The translations under genes and the position numbers were made by a program. Below, one piece after another: positions 17,601 to 26,522 of a DNA stretch of 52,886 nt. This stretch comes from an uncultured Clostridia bacterium (lineage in GTDB: Bacteria; Bacillota; Clostridia; TANB77; CAG-508). The notes below the pieces were generated by a model. It saw only the letters and a program-made list of their open reading frames with translations. It made no database searches and was not told the DNA's origin. Each line of letters begins with the position of its first letter. The first letter of the stretch is position 1. Location: contig CASAUJ010000006.1 of assembly GCA_949118805.1 (NCBI GenBank), positions 1-52,886 on the forward strand, read 5' to 3'.

Positions 17601-19849
17601 CACTCATATAAAGTAAATTCTGTATCTTCTTTGGTGATTATTTTATCTGTATTATAATCTCTTTTACTTACTTCTACTTTTCCCATATTAGGCATATTTT
17701 CTACTAATGCTTGTGTGGTTTGTCCCGCATACACCATTACTTTTTGTACAGTACTATTTAAGGTATAATTAGAAGGTGCTTGTAATTCTTTCATATAGTA
17801 AGTTCCTTCTCTCATTTGTGTTGCTAATATAGTCCCATTTGCTCCTGTTGTTAATCTTTCTTTTCCTTCTACTGGGGAAGTAGTTGCATTATCATAATAA
17901 AGTCCTACAACTGCTCCTGCTAATGTTTCTGAAGTAATTGCATTCCTTTTTGTAATTTGTACTTGTCCATAAGCTTTCGTTTTTACTATAACATTATAGT
18001 CTTTTGTTATATCTGTAAGTTGAATCGTTCCTCCTGTATAATAGTTAGCTACATTTTGTTCGACTCCATTAATAGTAATAGAACTTACATAATAACCAGC
18101 TTTTGGTGTAAATTGGATTGTTTTGTTACTATGGATTACCACTAATTCCCCTGGTGTTATAGTTCCATTGTCAATACTTGTTGTAACTCTGTACTTTTGT
18201 TCTGTTTTTACTACAATATTATAATTTTTTCTTATATTATTCAGTTGAATCGTTCCTCCTGTATAATAATTTGCTACATTTTGTGCTTCTCCATTGATGG
18301 TAATAGAACTTACATAATAATCTGCTTTTGGTGTAATTTGAATAGTTTTATTGCTATGAATATCTACTGTTTCTCCTTGTGTGATACTTCCTCCACTATC
18401 AATGTTTGTCGTTACATCATATTGTAATCCTGTAGAAACTGTGTTGGAATTTAATTGTGTATTATTATTTTGATTTTTAAAGTTATATAATAAACTTGCT
18501 CTATTATCTAAAGTACTTGCTGTAATCCCTTCTCCTGCTCCTGCTCTTACATAAACTGGTATATTAACATAGTAGATGTGTGAATAAAAATCCGCCTTAT
18601 TATCCATAACACTTGTTTTTGCAGTTGCTTTTACTAAATTATTGTTTGTACTAATATCAAAATAATCTGTTTTATTTTGTCCATATTCATTGGTAATAGT
18701 GATTGCTCCATTGATGACTAGATTGCTATCTAATTGATCTGAAATTTCCACTTTATTATAACGTGTATCACTATATAATTGGCTATAAATTTGACTAAAG
18801 TTAATTAAAGTTCCATAATAGTTGTTTGGTATATATTGTGAAATTGTATAACTAAATCCTTCTTGTTCTTTTACTTTTGTTTTACTTACTGATTTATTAA
18901 CTCCTTGCATTTCATAAGGATAAGGGGATACAAAACTATAAACAATACCACATCCTCTTCCTCCATATTGAAAACGATAAGTTGAATTACTAATATCTGT
19001 TGTAATAAAAGCAGAACTTTTATACCACATTCCTTCTACATTGGCAGGTAATGGTGTTACTTCCACACAAATTCCATTATCTCTTGCTGCTAATCCACCT
19101 TTAATGTTTGGACAAATATCAGTTGCTGTTTTATTGTCTTTCCAATAATAGATATTAGGAGTTCCTGTAAGTGGTTTTATTCCTTCGTTTCCTCCAAATA
19201 GTTTTCCATTATACGCTGGAATTAAATTGACTACATCTAAATCATAAACAAAATTATTGACACAATTAATTCCTCCCAAGGTTCCTGTATCTGTATTTCT
19301 ATTATAAGTTCCTGAAAGATAATAAGTCATAGTAAAAATACAATCTGCCTCATTCGCAAATAAAGATAAATTAATTAAATCACCATTTTGGATTTTATCT
19401 TTTCGATCATATCCCACCGCTGGAATAGAAGCTTGATTGTTTAAAAATTCTGGCTCATAACAACCTATTGAAACATTACTTGAACTGCCATTCCATGCGT
19501 TTACATTATTTACTTTAATGACAACGTCTAAATTTTGCCCTTGTTTATTAACTGCACAATTAGTAATTTGTAAAATGGCCTCTTCTCCTTGACCAATTTT
19601 TATTCTAGGAAATTGTTTTCCATTGGATATATTCGTAGAATATGGTTGATCTGAATCAAGACGCCCTTTTATCATAATAACATCTGTTTCATTTCGATAA
19701 AATAATGTGGAATAAGAATATTCTAAATCCATCTTACTAATCGCAGACCAATCTCGATAGATAGTATTACCAGCCTTGGCTTCTCCCGTTATGAAGATAC
19801 AAATCAAAAATGTTATAATGGCCATTATTATGTTTCTTATTTTTTTCAT
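11636..19849 (-). CDS. Giant SpaA/Cna-B-repeat surface protein (2737 aa)
   Basis: Signal peptide (residues 1-26, cleavage after GEAKA). Residues about 30-470 are a non-repetitive N-terminal region. Next are two tandem ~75-residue repeats, each with IHSNKTIQ and SSITING (about 475-625). A long series of SpaA/Cna-B prealbumin-like domains follows (for example LAGAEFGLYTKEV, LPLGKYYVKE), with DUF11-type domains near residues 1700-2000 and at the C-terminus (YTIKVTNTGKS). The end has a membrane helix and a KKRERKKKE tail, but no LPxTG, so it is probably held by the helix. SpaA-type domains often carry intramolecular isopeptide bonds and form stalks or adhesins. The start ATG 19849 has GGGAG upstream. 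I found no in-frame CGG in this gene, although CGG occurs out of frame more than ten times. Confidence 0.9.
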   Translation of the reverse strand: MKKIRNIIMAIITFLICIFITGEAKAGNTIYRDWSAISKMDLEYSYSTLFYRNETDVIMIKGRLDSDQPYSTNISNGKQFPRIKIGQGEEAILQITNCAVNKQGQNLDVVIKVNNVNAWNGSSSNVSIGCYEPEFLNNQASIPAVGYDRKDKIQNGDLINLSLFANEADCIFTMTYYLSGTYNRNTDTGTLGGINCVNNFVYDLDVVNLIPAYNGKLFGGNEGIKPLTGTPNIYYWKDNKTATDICPNIKGGLAARDNGICVEVTPLPANVEGMWYKSSAFITTDISNSTYRFQYGGRGCGIVYSFVSPYPYEMQGVNKSVSKTKVKEQEGFSYTISQYIPNNYYGTLINFSQIYSQLYSDTRYNKVEISDQLDSNLVINGAITITNEYGQNKTDYFDISTNNNLVKATAKTSVMDNKADFYSHIYYVNIPVYVRAGAGEGITASTLDNRASLLYNFKNQNNNTQLNSNTVSTGLQYDVTTNIDSGGSITQGETVDIHSNKTIQITPKADYYVSSITINGEAQNVANYYTGGTIQLNNIRKNYNIVVKTEQKYRVTTSIDNGTITPGELVVIHSNKTIQFTPKAGYYVSSITINGVEQNVANYYTGGTIQLTDITKDYNVIVKTKAYGQVQITKRNAITSETLAGAVVGLYYDNATTSPVEGKERLTTGANGTILATQMREGTYYMKELQAPSNYTLNSTVQKVMVYAGQTTQALVENMPNMGKVEVSKRDYNTDKIITKEDTEFTLYEWSTTMNNWVVPTHIDATTVRGDKLTEKVVGTKGTYTATMYYNAQNLGKFKVVESSRPFGYTTSNWETEFQITQNGQIFSYPTQIKNAEVKAQIDFKSNDKEVNYNHTDYEEDFAQGDATLQGAIYGLYAKEDILSPDDGHILYSAGQQIATGTTDEEGKISWEDLYLGKYYIQEVIPAEGYLKDNTQHEVNLKAYYQDHYYVPGDQTTPYFIYQNQVADPRYENAEKRVIGKETVIKQSFQLTKLELLENSTMGNPLKGAGFKTYLISQLSKVKDGTIVKDSNGNYNPNDFKTVDFTKEQTALVFHTNENGERIPELFSNEDGIVISPELAYGKYVVIESTTPLDVKTIDPFIVEIKEDSRTPKKMIYPIDREFEARIKIIKKDDTTKRTVLKANASYRIWDKNNHQYIEQWVTYPNKVKYGTEENPYRTTEEGYLLTPEVLLPGEYELREVAAPEGYIIAGREENPRSAIPFTISTNVVYETDPDLGNRNAIITVEQSNSPQVGTITVEKQGEYLTYVDPQEGNYQFEYAKRVVSDAKFAIYAKEDIYTQDNQTDENGERYKIYLKDQLVRELETNAEGKAIFEKLPLGKYYVVETKAGKGFTLNTERKEVELAYEGQEKAIIYQEVEYTNERQKIDIQITKKDREEGTLLAGAEFGLYTKEVIEYIDQNGTTKTIRANQLIAKATSGENGKAYFQDENLPLGKYYVKELKAPKGYATNSQTIDLDCTYQGQEVIKITKQFDFTNQVIKLKIKIVDYETGVGLKNTQIALKDEQRNIIGHYNVDEKGEIEVKGLEVGKKYWVEEEKQRDNYVKDLLFESDTTDPNELVKGKDLDGLVNFTIKDKEETQKVTLSNIAKVGQIEIEKTGEVFIGTEQDEEGNLQFKYERQKIDTATFEIYTKQDMLHPDGEQGIMLSAGVKIAEGQTQDGVLMITKITNDLIENKPDVVQLFLKRGLPLGEYEIKETEAPKGYYYEEQTAVVKVEARDDLTPIEKYTTTIDNQRQTTNVGRPNASIAVKKEAEKEVYQTGEVVDYKITVSNTGSTLLKNIIVKESMIEGEFEKVEGTQKEDNHTIIIETLEIGEEKQLIYHSHLTQEEVGEIDNRVTATGIPIKKVVIQGGEIIEKELEPVTDEAKETIWSEITIRKIADKKSYKPGDIALYTVLAMNPYDEPIENATITDEKIKPNAILKASKEGIQVKDGVIAIGTIEPREKIEIVYQYQIPEDYKENTFTNTAQLNGTLRNEPMIPEEDTAVVEVKKSEIEITKEAEKEIYQKGEVVNYTIKVTNTGKSILRDIVIKENLLQGQFREIIGGIEIDKQTLKIEQLEIGQFIDITYQYTIGEDRIIGEKIPNKVTVTATGIIENPEDPENPKTEQVTGEAENEIIIKEEGFIEEQQLGVYKTDQETGEPIQGAVFGLYVAENIVSKDNTILLNKDTLIETAITDQNGFAKFKADLPIGRYYILEMKPAKGYIENKERLEIDSTDIISSEKEYPVKLTIQNKKTEVNFEKIEKIGESLEKVTIPGSVLQILEGEEIIEEWVTEEEPHNVKGLETEKEYILHEAQPAKGYVTAEDIKFTILLDGSVITDLKKDTDEIEEQQIPTVTMQDEVTKVKITVVDKETKEPIKDVVVQVIDKETKEVIYEFTTDGEEKIIEKIPIGDYEIKEKEYPKDKGYVSIGQEEFTIEDTPEIQEKVIEQDYTKLDIRFIDEISKELLPGGKLEIKNPEGETVIQIDDTGVHTYKERLPVVTYTIFETGIPEGYEPIGELNFTLRDIPDLQYVVIRNKRLPFDLKVEKYISEFSINGVKKQMTKGAEQIAKIEVDGKRIAKQNVQITYVIKVTNTGKVAGCVGEIVDRMPLGLSFDANKNPTYWKASGNKLSTTTFEEKEIEPGESIALKVILDWTKSEFNLGEKRNTVTIEGLTNRPGFKDQDERNNTSSATVLLAVKTGLEIVLTKQTIAVILLELAGIGMIVILEITWIKKRERKKKE

Positions 19850-19914
19850 TTTGTTTTTCTCCCTTCTCGTGACGTTTCTCCTTCGCTTTCTTTTATTTAT
19901 AATTTATCTATTTT

Positions 19915-19943
19915 ATTGTACGAACTTTTCTTCTTATTGTAAA
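19915..19943 (-). promoter_or_regulatory. Promoter of the giant surface protein gene
   Basis: On the minus strand TTTACA (19943-19938), 17-bp spacer, TACAAT (19920-19915), about 66 bp before the ATG at 19849. Confidence 0.6.
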
Positions 19944-19963
19944 TAGTTATTTTTTCCAATAAA

Positions 19964-20000
19964 AAAAGGTAACTCCGATCTCTTATCGGAAGTTACTTTT
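19964..20000 (-). terminator. Terminator after the Rpn-like gene
   Basis: AAAGGTAACTCCGAT (19965-19979) pairs with ATCGGAAGTTACTTTT (19985-20000) with one bulge. On the minus strand it is followed by a T run. Confidence 0.75.
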
Positions 20001-20105
20001 CTAAATTATGTTACATTTTTATTACACTTCTTTTATTTCTTGGTTACAATTTGCTAAAAAAACTATTTCTTCTTAGGGACATCCTGTCTTAGCAAAAATA
20101 TAGTT

Positions 20106-21128
20106 TTAATTTACAATTGTTAATTCCTTTTTCATTTTTTCTAATTCTTCTTTTTGTATCTTTGTTATCTTTAATATCATGTTTTCATCAAATTTTTGAT
20201 CCAACATATTTTTCATAATTTCTTTTTGGCTTTCTTTTCTTCCTTGTTCTATGCACTTCTTTTGGGATTCTTTCAACCTTTCAATTAATGTACTCATCAC
20301 TTTTTCACCTACTTTTCTTTCTATTTTTTCAGCCCATTCTTGTTGCGTTTTCTTTTCTAGAATATGATCCAATAGGAAATGAACTTGATTTGCTAATTCT
20401 TTTAATTTTTCTTTATTCTTTGTTACTTTTATAATTTTTTCTATGCTTTTTATTAATTCCTCATCGTTTTTGGCTTTTTCTAAAAACATAGCATAAGCAA
20501 ATATACTATCTTTTCTTAGTAAAACTTGTTTTGAAAATTTATTTATATCAATTAAATTATATTCTATATCTATTTTATATCTCTCTTCTATATAAAAGTT
20601 TTTTATCTGCTTCCATTTTTGATTTCCTGTGTAAATAATAATTGGAACAATAATGGGATAATTATTATTTCTTCCCATTTTTCGATTTTTTGTCCATTCT
20701 CTCATAATATCAAGACAACGATTTAGAACTCGATAAGATATCTTATCATCTACAATAGGTTGATGTATGATTAAAAAAAATATATCTTGATTTTTTAATC
20801 GATATACAAAATCTATTTCTTCTGTTCGATCTTTTTTCATCCTATAACAATTGTTATAGGAAACTAACTCTTCTTTTATTTTTTCTCTTGGTTCTACAAA
20901 CTGATTAATTAGTTGTCTTGCTTCTTTTTTGTCTTGTAATATATTTTCTACTAAATTATCGTGGAAATCTTTCTTTTTTTCTTCCTCTAGTCTATATTTT
21001 TCACTTTCTTCTGCTAATTGCATAATCGCATGCAATCGAAACATATGAATACTTTTGATATATTGTCCATAAGTAAATACTTTCAATATCACTCCTCCTA
21101 TTTTACGTTTAAGATTATTTTTATTCAT
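20106..21128 (-). CDS. Rpn/YhgA-like PD-(D/E)XK family protein, catalytic Glu apparently lost
   Basis: 340 residues. Residues 50-170 match the Rpn/YhgA-like (recombination-promoting nuclease, transposase-31-like) fold: EEIDFVYRLKNQDIFFLIIHQ, followed by SYRVLNRCLDIMREW. In the family the core reads roughly D...LxEHQ; here Asp is kept but the Glu before HQ is Ile, so nuclease activity is doubtful. The C-terminal third is a charged coiled coil typical of these proteins. The start ATG 21128 overlaps no neighbour; it is a single-gene unit with its own terminator. These genes are often present in many copies in gut Firmicutes and are linked to DNA cleavage or defence. Confidence 0.7.
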   Translation of the reverse strand: MNKNNLKRKIGGVILKVFTYGQYIKSIHMFRLHAIMQLAEESEKYRLEEEKKKDFHDNLVENILQDKKEARQLINQFVEPREKIKEELVSYNNCYRMKKDRTEEIDFVYRLKNQDIFFLIIHQPIVDDKISYRVLNRCLDIMREWTKNRKMGRNNNYPIIVPIIIYTGNQKWKQIKNFYIEERYKIDIEYNLIDINKFSKQVLLRKDSIFAYAMFLEKAKNDEELIKSIEKIIKVTKNKEKLKELANQVHFLLDHILEKKTQQEWAEKIERKVGEKVMSTLIERLKESQKKCIEQGRKESQKEIMKNMLDQKFDENMILKITKIQKEELEKMKKELTIVN

Positions 21129-21252
21129 TTGAAAATTTTTCTAGCTTCTATCACTTTCTTTTTTCCCTTTTAAAATATTATTTTTGGATTTTATTTTGAA
21201 TTAATATTGGAATTAAAATTTATGGAATTGAAAAACAATTTTATTAAAACAT

Positions 21253-21298
21253 GAAACCAGAAGATTTGCAAGTGTTTTTACAAATCTTCTGGTGTTTC
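21253..21298 (-). terminator. Terminator of the mfd-trmL operon
   Basis: GAAACCAGAAGATTTG (21253-21268) pairs with CAAATCTTCTGGTGTTTC (21281-21298), 25 bp beyond the trmL stop. Confidence 0.8.
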
Positions 21299-21322
21299 GA
21301 CAGTATTTTTCATCTTTCTACA

Positions 21323-21836
21323 TTACTCTCCTACTGATGTCTCAAAATAATTACTAATTTCTTCTAATCCTGCAAAACTCTTTTGTCTGAAAACTTCATA
21401 TATAACGATATTAACCGAATTTGCTAAATTCAAAGAACGTAGAGTTGGTCTCATAGGAATTCGGATGGTTTGACCAATATATTTTTGTAGAATCTCTTCT
21501 GGTAACCCTTTTGTTTCTTTTCCAAATACTAAAAAGATTTCATCCATTTCTTGATATTTTGGTTGAGAATAAACCTGTTTTCCCTTTGTCGTCACAAAAA
21601 ACATATTTTTTTCTTTTGGGGAATAGGTTTCTAAAAAGTTCTCAAAGGATTCATGTTCTTCTATTTCTACTTTATCCCAATAATCCAATCCTGCTCTTTT
21701 AACAGATTTTTCAGAAATGTCAAATCCTAATGGATGGATTAAATGCATTTTAGCTCCTGTTGCTGCACAAGTTCTTGCAATATTTCCGTGTATTTTGTGG
21801 AATTTCTGGTTCTACCATTACTACATGTATTTTCAC
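21323..21836 (-). CDS. trmL: tRNA (wobble position) 2'-O-methyltransferase TrmL; needs +1 shift at CGG
   Basis: 170 residues after one skip. From GTG 21836 (AAGGAAAAA upstream) the frame reads VKIHVVMVEPEIPQNT, then codon 17 is CGG (C at 21788). Skipping the C gives NTGNIARTCAATGAKMHLIHPL, the nearly invariant TrmL N-terminus. Straight reading ends after a further 11 sense codons. The rest has the SPOUT knot motifs: VFGKETKGLPEE, IRIPM, RSLNLANSVNIVIYE. TrmL methylates the ribose of nucleotide 34 in tRNA-Leu isoacceptors. It is the last gene of the operon mfd, RNA methyltransferase, trmL. A new start at ATG 21748 would lack the N-terminal strand and is not credible. Confidence 0.9.
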
Positions 21837-21864
21837 ACTTTTTCCTTCTTTCTATTTCTATCAT

Positions 21865-22653
21865 TTATTTTCTTTTTTGTCTTACATATTCATATAATAT
21901 AATCCCTGTTGCTACAGAAGCATTTAGGCTCTCTGTTTTCCCTAACATTGGAATTTTTATTTTCTTATCTGCTAAAGTCTGAATTTCTTCTTTTACTCCA
22001 TTAGCCTCATTTCCTATGACAATCACTTTTTTATGATAATCTACATCATAAATTGTGTTTTCTGTTTGTAATGATGATATTATGATTTCAAATTTATGCT
22101 TTTTGATTTCCTTTAATGTTTGTTTTAAATCTTCACATTCTATTATTTTTATTCTAAAAATAGCTCCCATTGTTGAACGTACTACTTTAGGATTATAACT
22201 ATCTGCTGTCCCTTTGGAAACTAAAATTTGTGTTAATCCCACACTATCAACAGTTCTTAATATAGTACCTAAATTTCCTGGATCTTGCACATCATCTAAA
22301 GCTACTATTACTTCTTGTGTATAATCTATTTCTGGATTTTTCCCATTTTTTTCAATGACACCTAAGATTCCTTGTGGTGTCTGTACTTCTGACAAATATT
22401 TAAAAATATTTTCTGATACATAAATACACTCTTGTTTCGCAATTTCATACATCAACTCTTTGGGAATCACAGCATTTTTTTCACAATCCTCACATAAAAT
22501 AATCTGTTTGATCGTAGCTTTCTCTTGAATTGCCTCCTCCACTAGTTTGATTCCTTCAATCACGTATTCATTACTACTATCTCGATATTTTTTATCTTTT
22601 AACTTTTTAATGTGTTTTACCCATTCATTTTCTTTACTGGTTATTCTTTGCAT
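21865..22653 (-). CDS. SpoU/TrmH-family RNA 2'-O-methyltransferase
   Basis: 262 residues: N-terminal RNA-binding domain (KHIKKLKDKKYRDSSNEYVIEG), then a SPOUT domain with ALDDVQDPGNLGTILRT, VIGNEANGVKEE and IKIPMLGKTESLNASVATGI. This matches the YsgA/RlmB-like group that methylates 23S rRNA, or another structured RNA, with S-adenosylmethionine. The start ATG 22653 overlaps the end of mfd by 20 bp. The frame is intact and holds no CGG codon. The exact target nucleotide is not determinable. Confidence 0.85.
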   Translation of the reverse strand: MQRITSKENEWVKHIKKLKDKKYRDSSNEYVIEGIKLVEEAIQEKATIKQIILCEDCEKNAVIPKELMYEIAKQECIYVSENIFKYLSEVQTPQGILGVIEKNGKNPEIDYTQEVIVALDDVQDPGNLGTILRTVDSVGLTQILVSKGTADSYNPKVVRSTMGAIFRIKIIECEDLKQTLKEIKKHKFEIIISSLQTENTIYDVDYHKKVIVIGNEANGVKEEIQTLADKKIKIPMLGKTESLNASVATGIILYEYVRQKRK

Positions 22654-25600
22654 TCTTTTCTCCTTGTTTTAAAAAGTCTGTTACGTCTTGTAAAATTTGA
22701 CGTTCCTCTTCTGTTTTCATTCCTAAAGTTATCATTGGTTTGATTCCTGCTGAAAATTTTATTTTGTTTCCATAGTTTTTGACTAATTCATTTAAATCTA
22801 ATTCAAATTGATTTGGTTCAAAAGTAAATACTACTGCATTTTTTTTACTTGTTATTTTGGTGATTTTTAATTGTTTAGCTAGGTATTTGATTCTAGCTAT
22901 TCCAATTAAATTTTCCACTTCTTTTGGTAGATTTCCAAATCGATCTATCATTTCATCAATTATATCTTGAATTTCTTCCTCATTGTGACATAAAGCAATA
23001 TTCTGATAAATTTCTATTTTCTGATTTGCATCTGGTATGTATTCATCTGGTATATAACTGGTTACATTTAAATCTATTTGAATTTCTAATTCTGGTTCTA
23101 ATTTAATTCCCTTCATTTCTTTTACTACTTCATCTAATAAACTACAATAAGTACCATATCCTACTTGTTCTAAATGTCCAGATTGTATTTCTCCGTAGTA
23201 GGCTTCCAGCTCCTCTGATCTCCAAATCTCTCATGGCAATTTTGAAACCAGAACCAAATTCTGTAAATTCTTTAATGGCTTTTAGTCTTTTATCTGCTAC
23301 CTCTGTCAATAATTTGTCTTTTTTATAAGTAACATAGGCATAAGCTTGTTTATCTGATCTTCCAACTCTTCCTCGTATTTGATATAATTGAGCTAATCCC
23401 ATTCTATCTGCATTTTCAATAATAATTGTATTGGCATTTGGAATATCAATACCTGATTCTAAAATAGTAGTACACACTAGTACATTCGTCTTTCCTTCCA
23501 TAAATTCTTTCATAATTTCTTCAATCTTTGTTCCTGTCATTTTCCCATGGGCATAAGCTACCTTTGCTTCTGGCACTAATCTTGCAATATTTCCTGCTTT
23601 TTTTTCAATTCCTTCTACATAATTGAATAAATAAAATATTTGCCCCTCTCTTTCTAACTCTTTTGTAATGGCCTCTTTAATTACTTCTTCATCATATTCT
23701 AATACATAAGTCTGAACTGGTCTTCTATTTTGTGGTGGTTCGTAAATAACAGACATATCGCGAATTCCTACAATTGACATATGCATGGTTCTTGGAATAG
23801 GCGTTGCTGTCATTGTTAAAACATCTACATTGGTCTTCCATTGTTTTATTTTTTCTTTATCTTTTACTCCAAAACGATGTTCTTCATCAATAATTAACAA
23901 TCCTAAATCTTTAAATGCAACATCTTGACTAAGCACTCTATGAGTTCCAATTACAATATCTATTTCCCCTAATTTCAATTTTTTGATGACTTCTTCTTGG
24001 TATTTCTTGCTTTTAAAGCGATTTAATATTTCTACTGTAATGGGAAAATCTTTCATTCTTTCTTTAAATTCTTGATATTGTTGTTCTGCTAAAACAGTAG
24101 TTGGTGCTAAATAGGCTACTTGTTTTTGATCCATAACAGCTTTGAAAGCTGCTCTTAATGCTACTTCTGTTTTCCCATATCCTACATCACCACATAAAAG
24201 TCGATCCATTGGTTTTGTCATTTCCATGTCTTTTTTTACTTCCTCTATACATCGCAATTGATCTTCCGTTTCTTGATAAGGAAATTTTGCTTCAAACTCA
24301 TTTTGCCAAGGCATATCTGGATGAAAAGCAAACCCTTGCATTTTGTCTCTTTTAGCATATAATTCAATCAATTCTTTGGCTATTTCACGTAAATTATTTT
24401 TTACTTTTGCCTTGGTATTTTCCCACTCTTTTCCACCCAAACGATGGATTTTAGGTGGTATGGTTTCTCCTCCAATGTATTTTCGAATGGAATCCAAATC
24501 ACTGGTTGGAATATAAAGAATATCATCATTTTTGTATTTTATTTTAATATAATCTTTGATGGTTCCATCTGCTTTAATGGTATTTACTCCAATATAAATT
24601 CCAATTCCATATCTTTGATGAACGATATAATCTCCTATTTTCAAATCTGCAAATACTATCTTTTCCGCTTCTTTAAAGTCACGATTAACCATTCTTCTTT
24701 TTCTTTTTTCTCCATCTACTAATTCATCTGCTACAATTACCAATTGTTTTAATTCATAATCTTCCATCCCAGAAGACAATTTCCCAATTGAAATGGTCAC
24801 AATTGGCTGTGTTGATTTCGCAATAATAGTCTGATTTAATTTTTCTTCTATTTTATTCGCAATTTCTTTTTCATCTAATAGTTTTTGTAGCTTTTTTGCT
24901 TTTTCTTTGGAAGAAATTAATAAATAAATTTTTTTCTTTTTTTGAATCGCTTTTTTTAGATCTTCTAAAAAATCTTCCAGATTACTTTTATAATAATTTA
25001 CTTCTCGATATTCGAAAGAATAGTTTTCGACTGCTAATGGGTTCCTAAGATCTTGTTTCTCCATATAAATAGTTTGTCTTTTTTCTAGTATTTCTACTAT
25101 TTCTTCATAGGTTAATTGATTTTCAATTGCTTCTGGTATAATCTTTTCTTTTTCAACTAAAGTTTTTATTAAATTATTACGATCTATTGCAATATTCATA
25201 GCTCTTTGTTTTATTTTCCCAACTTCATCTAAAAATATACCATAATGATTGGATAAATAATCTAATATAGTTTCTTGTTTTTCATAGAAACAATCAAAAT
25301 ATTTATCCATTTTGCTTATATAATTACCTGCTTTGATCTGTTCGATGTCTTCTTGTATTATTAATTTTTCTTCTCTTTTTTTGGTTTGTATTTTTTGACA
25401 AATGTTTTCTATTTCATTTTCTAAAATATATTCATGTGCTGGGTATATGGTAGTTTTTTCTAAGGTTTGAACCGATCTTTGGCTAGTTATATTAAAATTT
25501 CGAATGGAATCTACTTGGTCTCCCCAAAATTCAATTCTAACTCCTGTCATCTCATTTGTTGCAATGTCAAGAATATCTCCTCTTACACTAAATTGTCCTC

Positions 25601-26105
25601 TTCCTTCAATTAACTCATATCTTACATATCCTAGTTTGATTAATTTTTGTTTGATTTCTTCTAGGGAATAACTTTCTCCTAATTGGAAGGTTAATTCATT
25701 CTGATATAAAGTATTTTTACTTGGCAATTTCTGCAAAATAGCTTCTATGGTTGTTACAACAATAAGATTCTTTTTGGTTTTTATCTGATTCAAAGCTTCA
25801 ATCCTTTGGTAAGGAAGTTCTTTACTTTCTGCTATATAGTCATAAGTAACAATTTCTTTTTTCGGAAAAAATACAACCTGTTCTGTAAAATATTTTAGAT
25901 CTTCATATATTTTTTTTGCTTGTATTTCATTATATGTAATAATAGCAATTGGTTTTTTTCCAAATTCATGGATAGCTGTTTCTATTTGCACCATGCTAAC
26001 GTCAGTTAAGCCCGATATTACGATCGGACTGGTTTTATTCTCAATTTGTTTTAGTAAATCAATAAATTTTGCTGATTTCCCAAGTTCTCCTAAAATTGTA
26101 TTCAT
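22634..26105 (-). CDS. mfd: Transcription-repair coupling factor Mfd; needs +1 shift at CGG
   Basis: 1156 residues after one skip, a normal Mfd length. Order: UvrB-like damage module, RNA polymerase interaction domain (GDYIVHQRYGIGIYIGV), RecG-like translocase with Walker A CGDVGYGKTEVALRA, DEEHRFGV, TMTATPIPRT and QIRGRVGRS, then the C-terminal TRCF domain. The frame breaks at codon 971, CGG (C at 23195). Straight reading gives 15 unrelated codons. Skipping the C gives GAGSLLGEIQSGHLEQVGYG, an almost invariant Mfd motif. The following 185 residues include the whole C-terminal domain. Mfd removes stalled RNA polymerase at lesions and recruits UvrA. It is first in the operon with two RNA methyltransferases. 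Confidence 0.95.
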
Positions 26106-26208
26106 GTTTTTCTCCTAGTAGCTAAATTTTTTTTATTATACTATATTTTATGCCAAAAGAAAAGCATTTTTTTACTTACTGTAAATTTTTCTAAATACTT
26201 TCCCTCTT

Positions 26209-26237
26209 TTGCTTTTTATGTTGATTTATGATATAAT
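26209..26237 (+). promoter_or_regulatory. Promoter of the Cys-rich small protein gene
   Basis: TTGCTT (26209-26214), 17-bp spacer, TATAAT (26232-26237). The short leader contains a 6-bp hairpin (CCATCT/AGATGG, about 26268-26286). Confidence 0.75.
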
Positions 26238-26300
26238 ATAAGTGTATCTAAAATTTTTGCACAAAGTCCATCTATAAAAGATGGCAGAAAGGAACAGTTT

Positions 26301-26480
26301 ATGTTACATCTTTATTCTATACCAAATGAGTGTAAGCAGTGTAAAGGATCATGTTGGGATCCTAAAAGCCAGAAAAAAACACAAGAAAATGCAAGAAAGC
26401 TTTTCGGAAAGCTTCCTAACAATTGTGTTAACGGCACAGATAGTATTGTCCGTTGTCCTGCCGCACGTGGTTTGCTTTAA
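26301..26480 (+). CDS. Small Cys-rich protein (59 aa), possible metal-binding or peptide product
   Basis: ATG 26301 lies 8 nt after AAAGGAAC, and the frame ends at TAA 26480, just before a strong terminator. The 59-residue product has five Cys: the cluster CKQCKGSC (C-x2-C-x3-C) near the N-terminus, and two later ones (NNCVNG, VRCPAARG). It has no signal peptide or membrane helix. The longer overlapping frame from 26281 has no ribosome site and is rejected. The clean promoter, ribosome site and terminator argue for a real gene. It could be a small metal-binding protein. No family recognised and no maturase is adjacent. Confidence 0.7.
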   Translation: MLHLYSIPNECKQCKGSCWDPKSQKKTQENARKLFGKLPNNCVNGTDSIVRCPAARGLL

Positions 26481-26490
26481 AGCTGTTCTC

Positions 26491-26522
26491 GGGAGCCAGT
26501 TCTTCTAGCTCCCTCTTTTTTT
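26491..26522 (+). terminator. Rho-independent terminator
   Basis: GGGAGC (26491-26496) pairs with GCTCCC (26508-26513), followed by CTTTTTTTT. It overlaps the topB stop codon. Confidence 0.85.

Noticed and set aside
11853..19000. Numerous plus-strand ORFs inside the giant gene
   Set aside because: Shadows of the low-complexity minus-strand coding sequence, without ribosome sites or domain resemblance.
21323..21748. Short TrmL starting at ATG 21748
   Set aside because: It would lack the conserved EPEIPQNTGN N-terminus, which is encoded just upstream in the other frame.
26281..26508. 75-residue plus-strand ORF
   Set aside because: It has no ribosome site and overlaps the better-supported Cys-rich gene at 26301-26480 in another frame.
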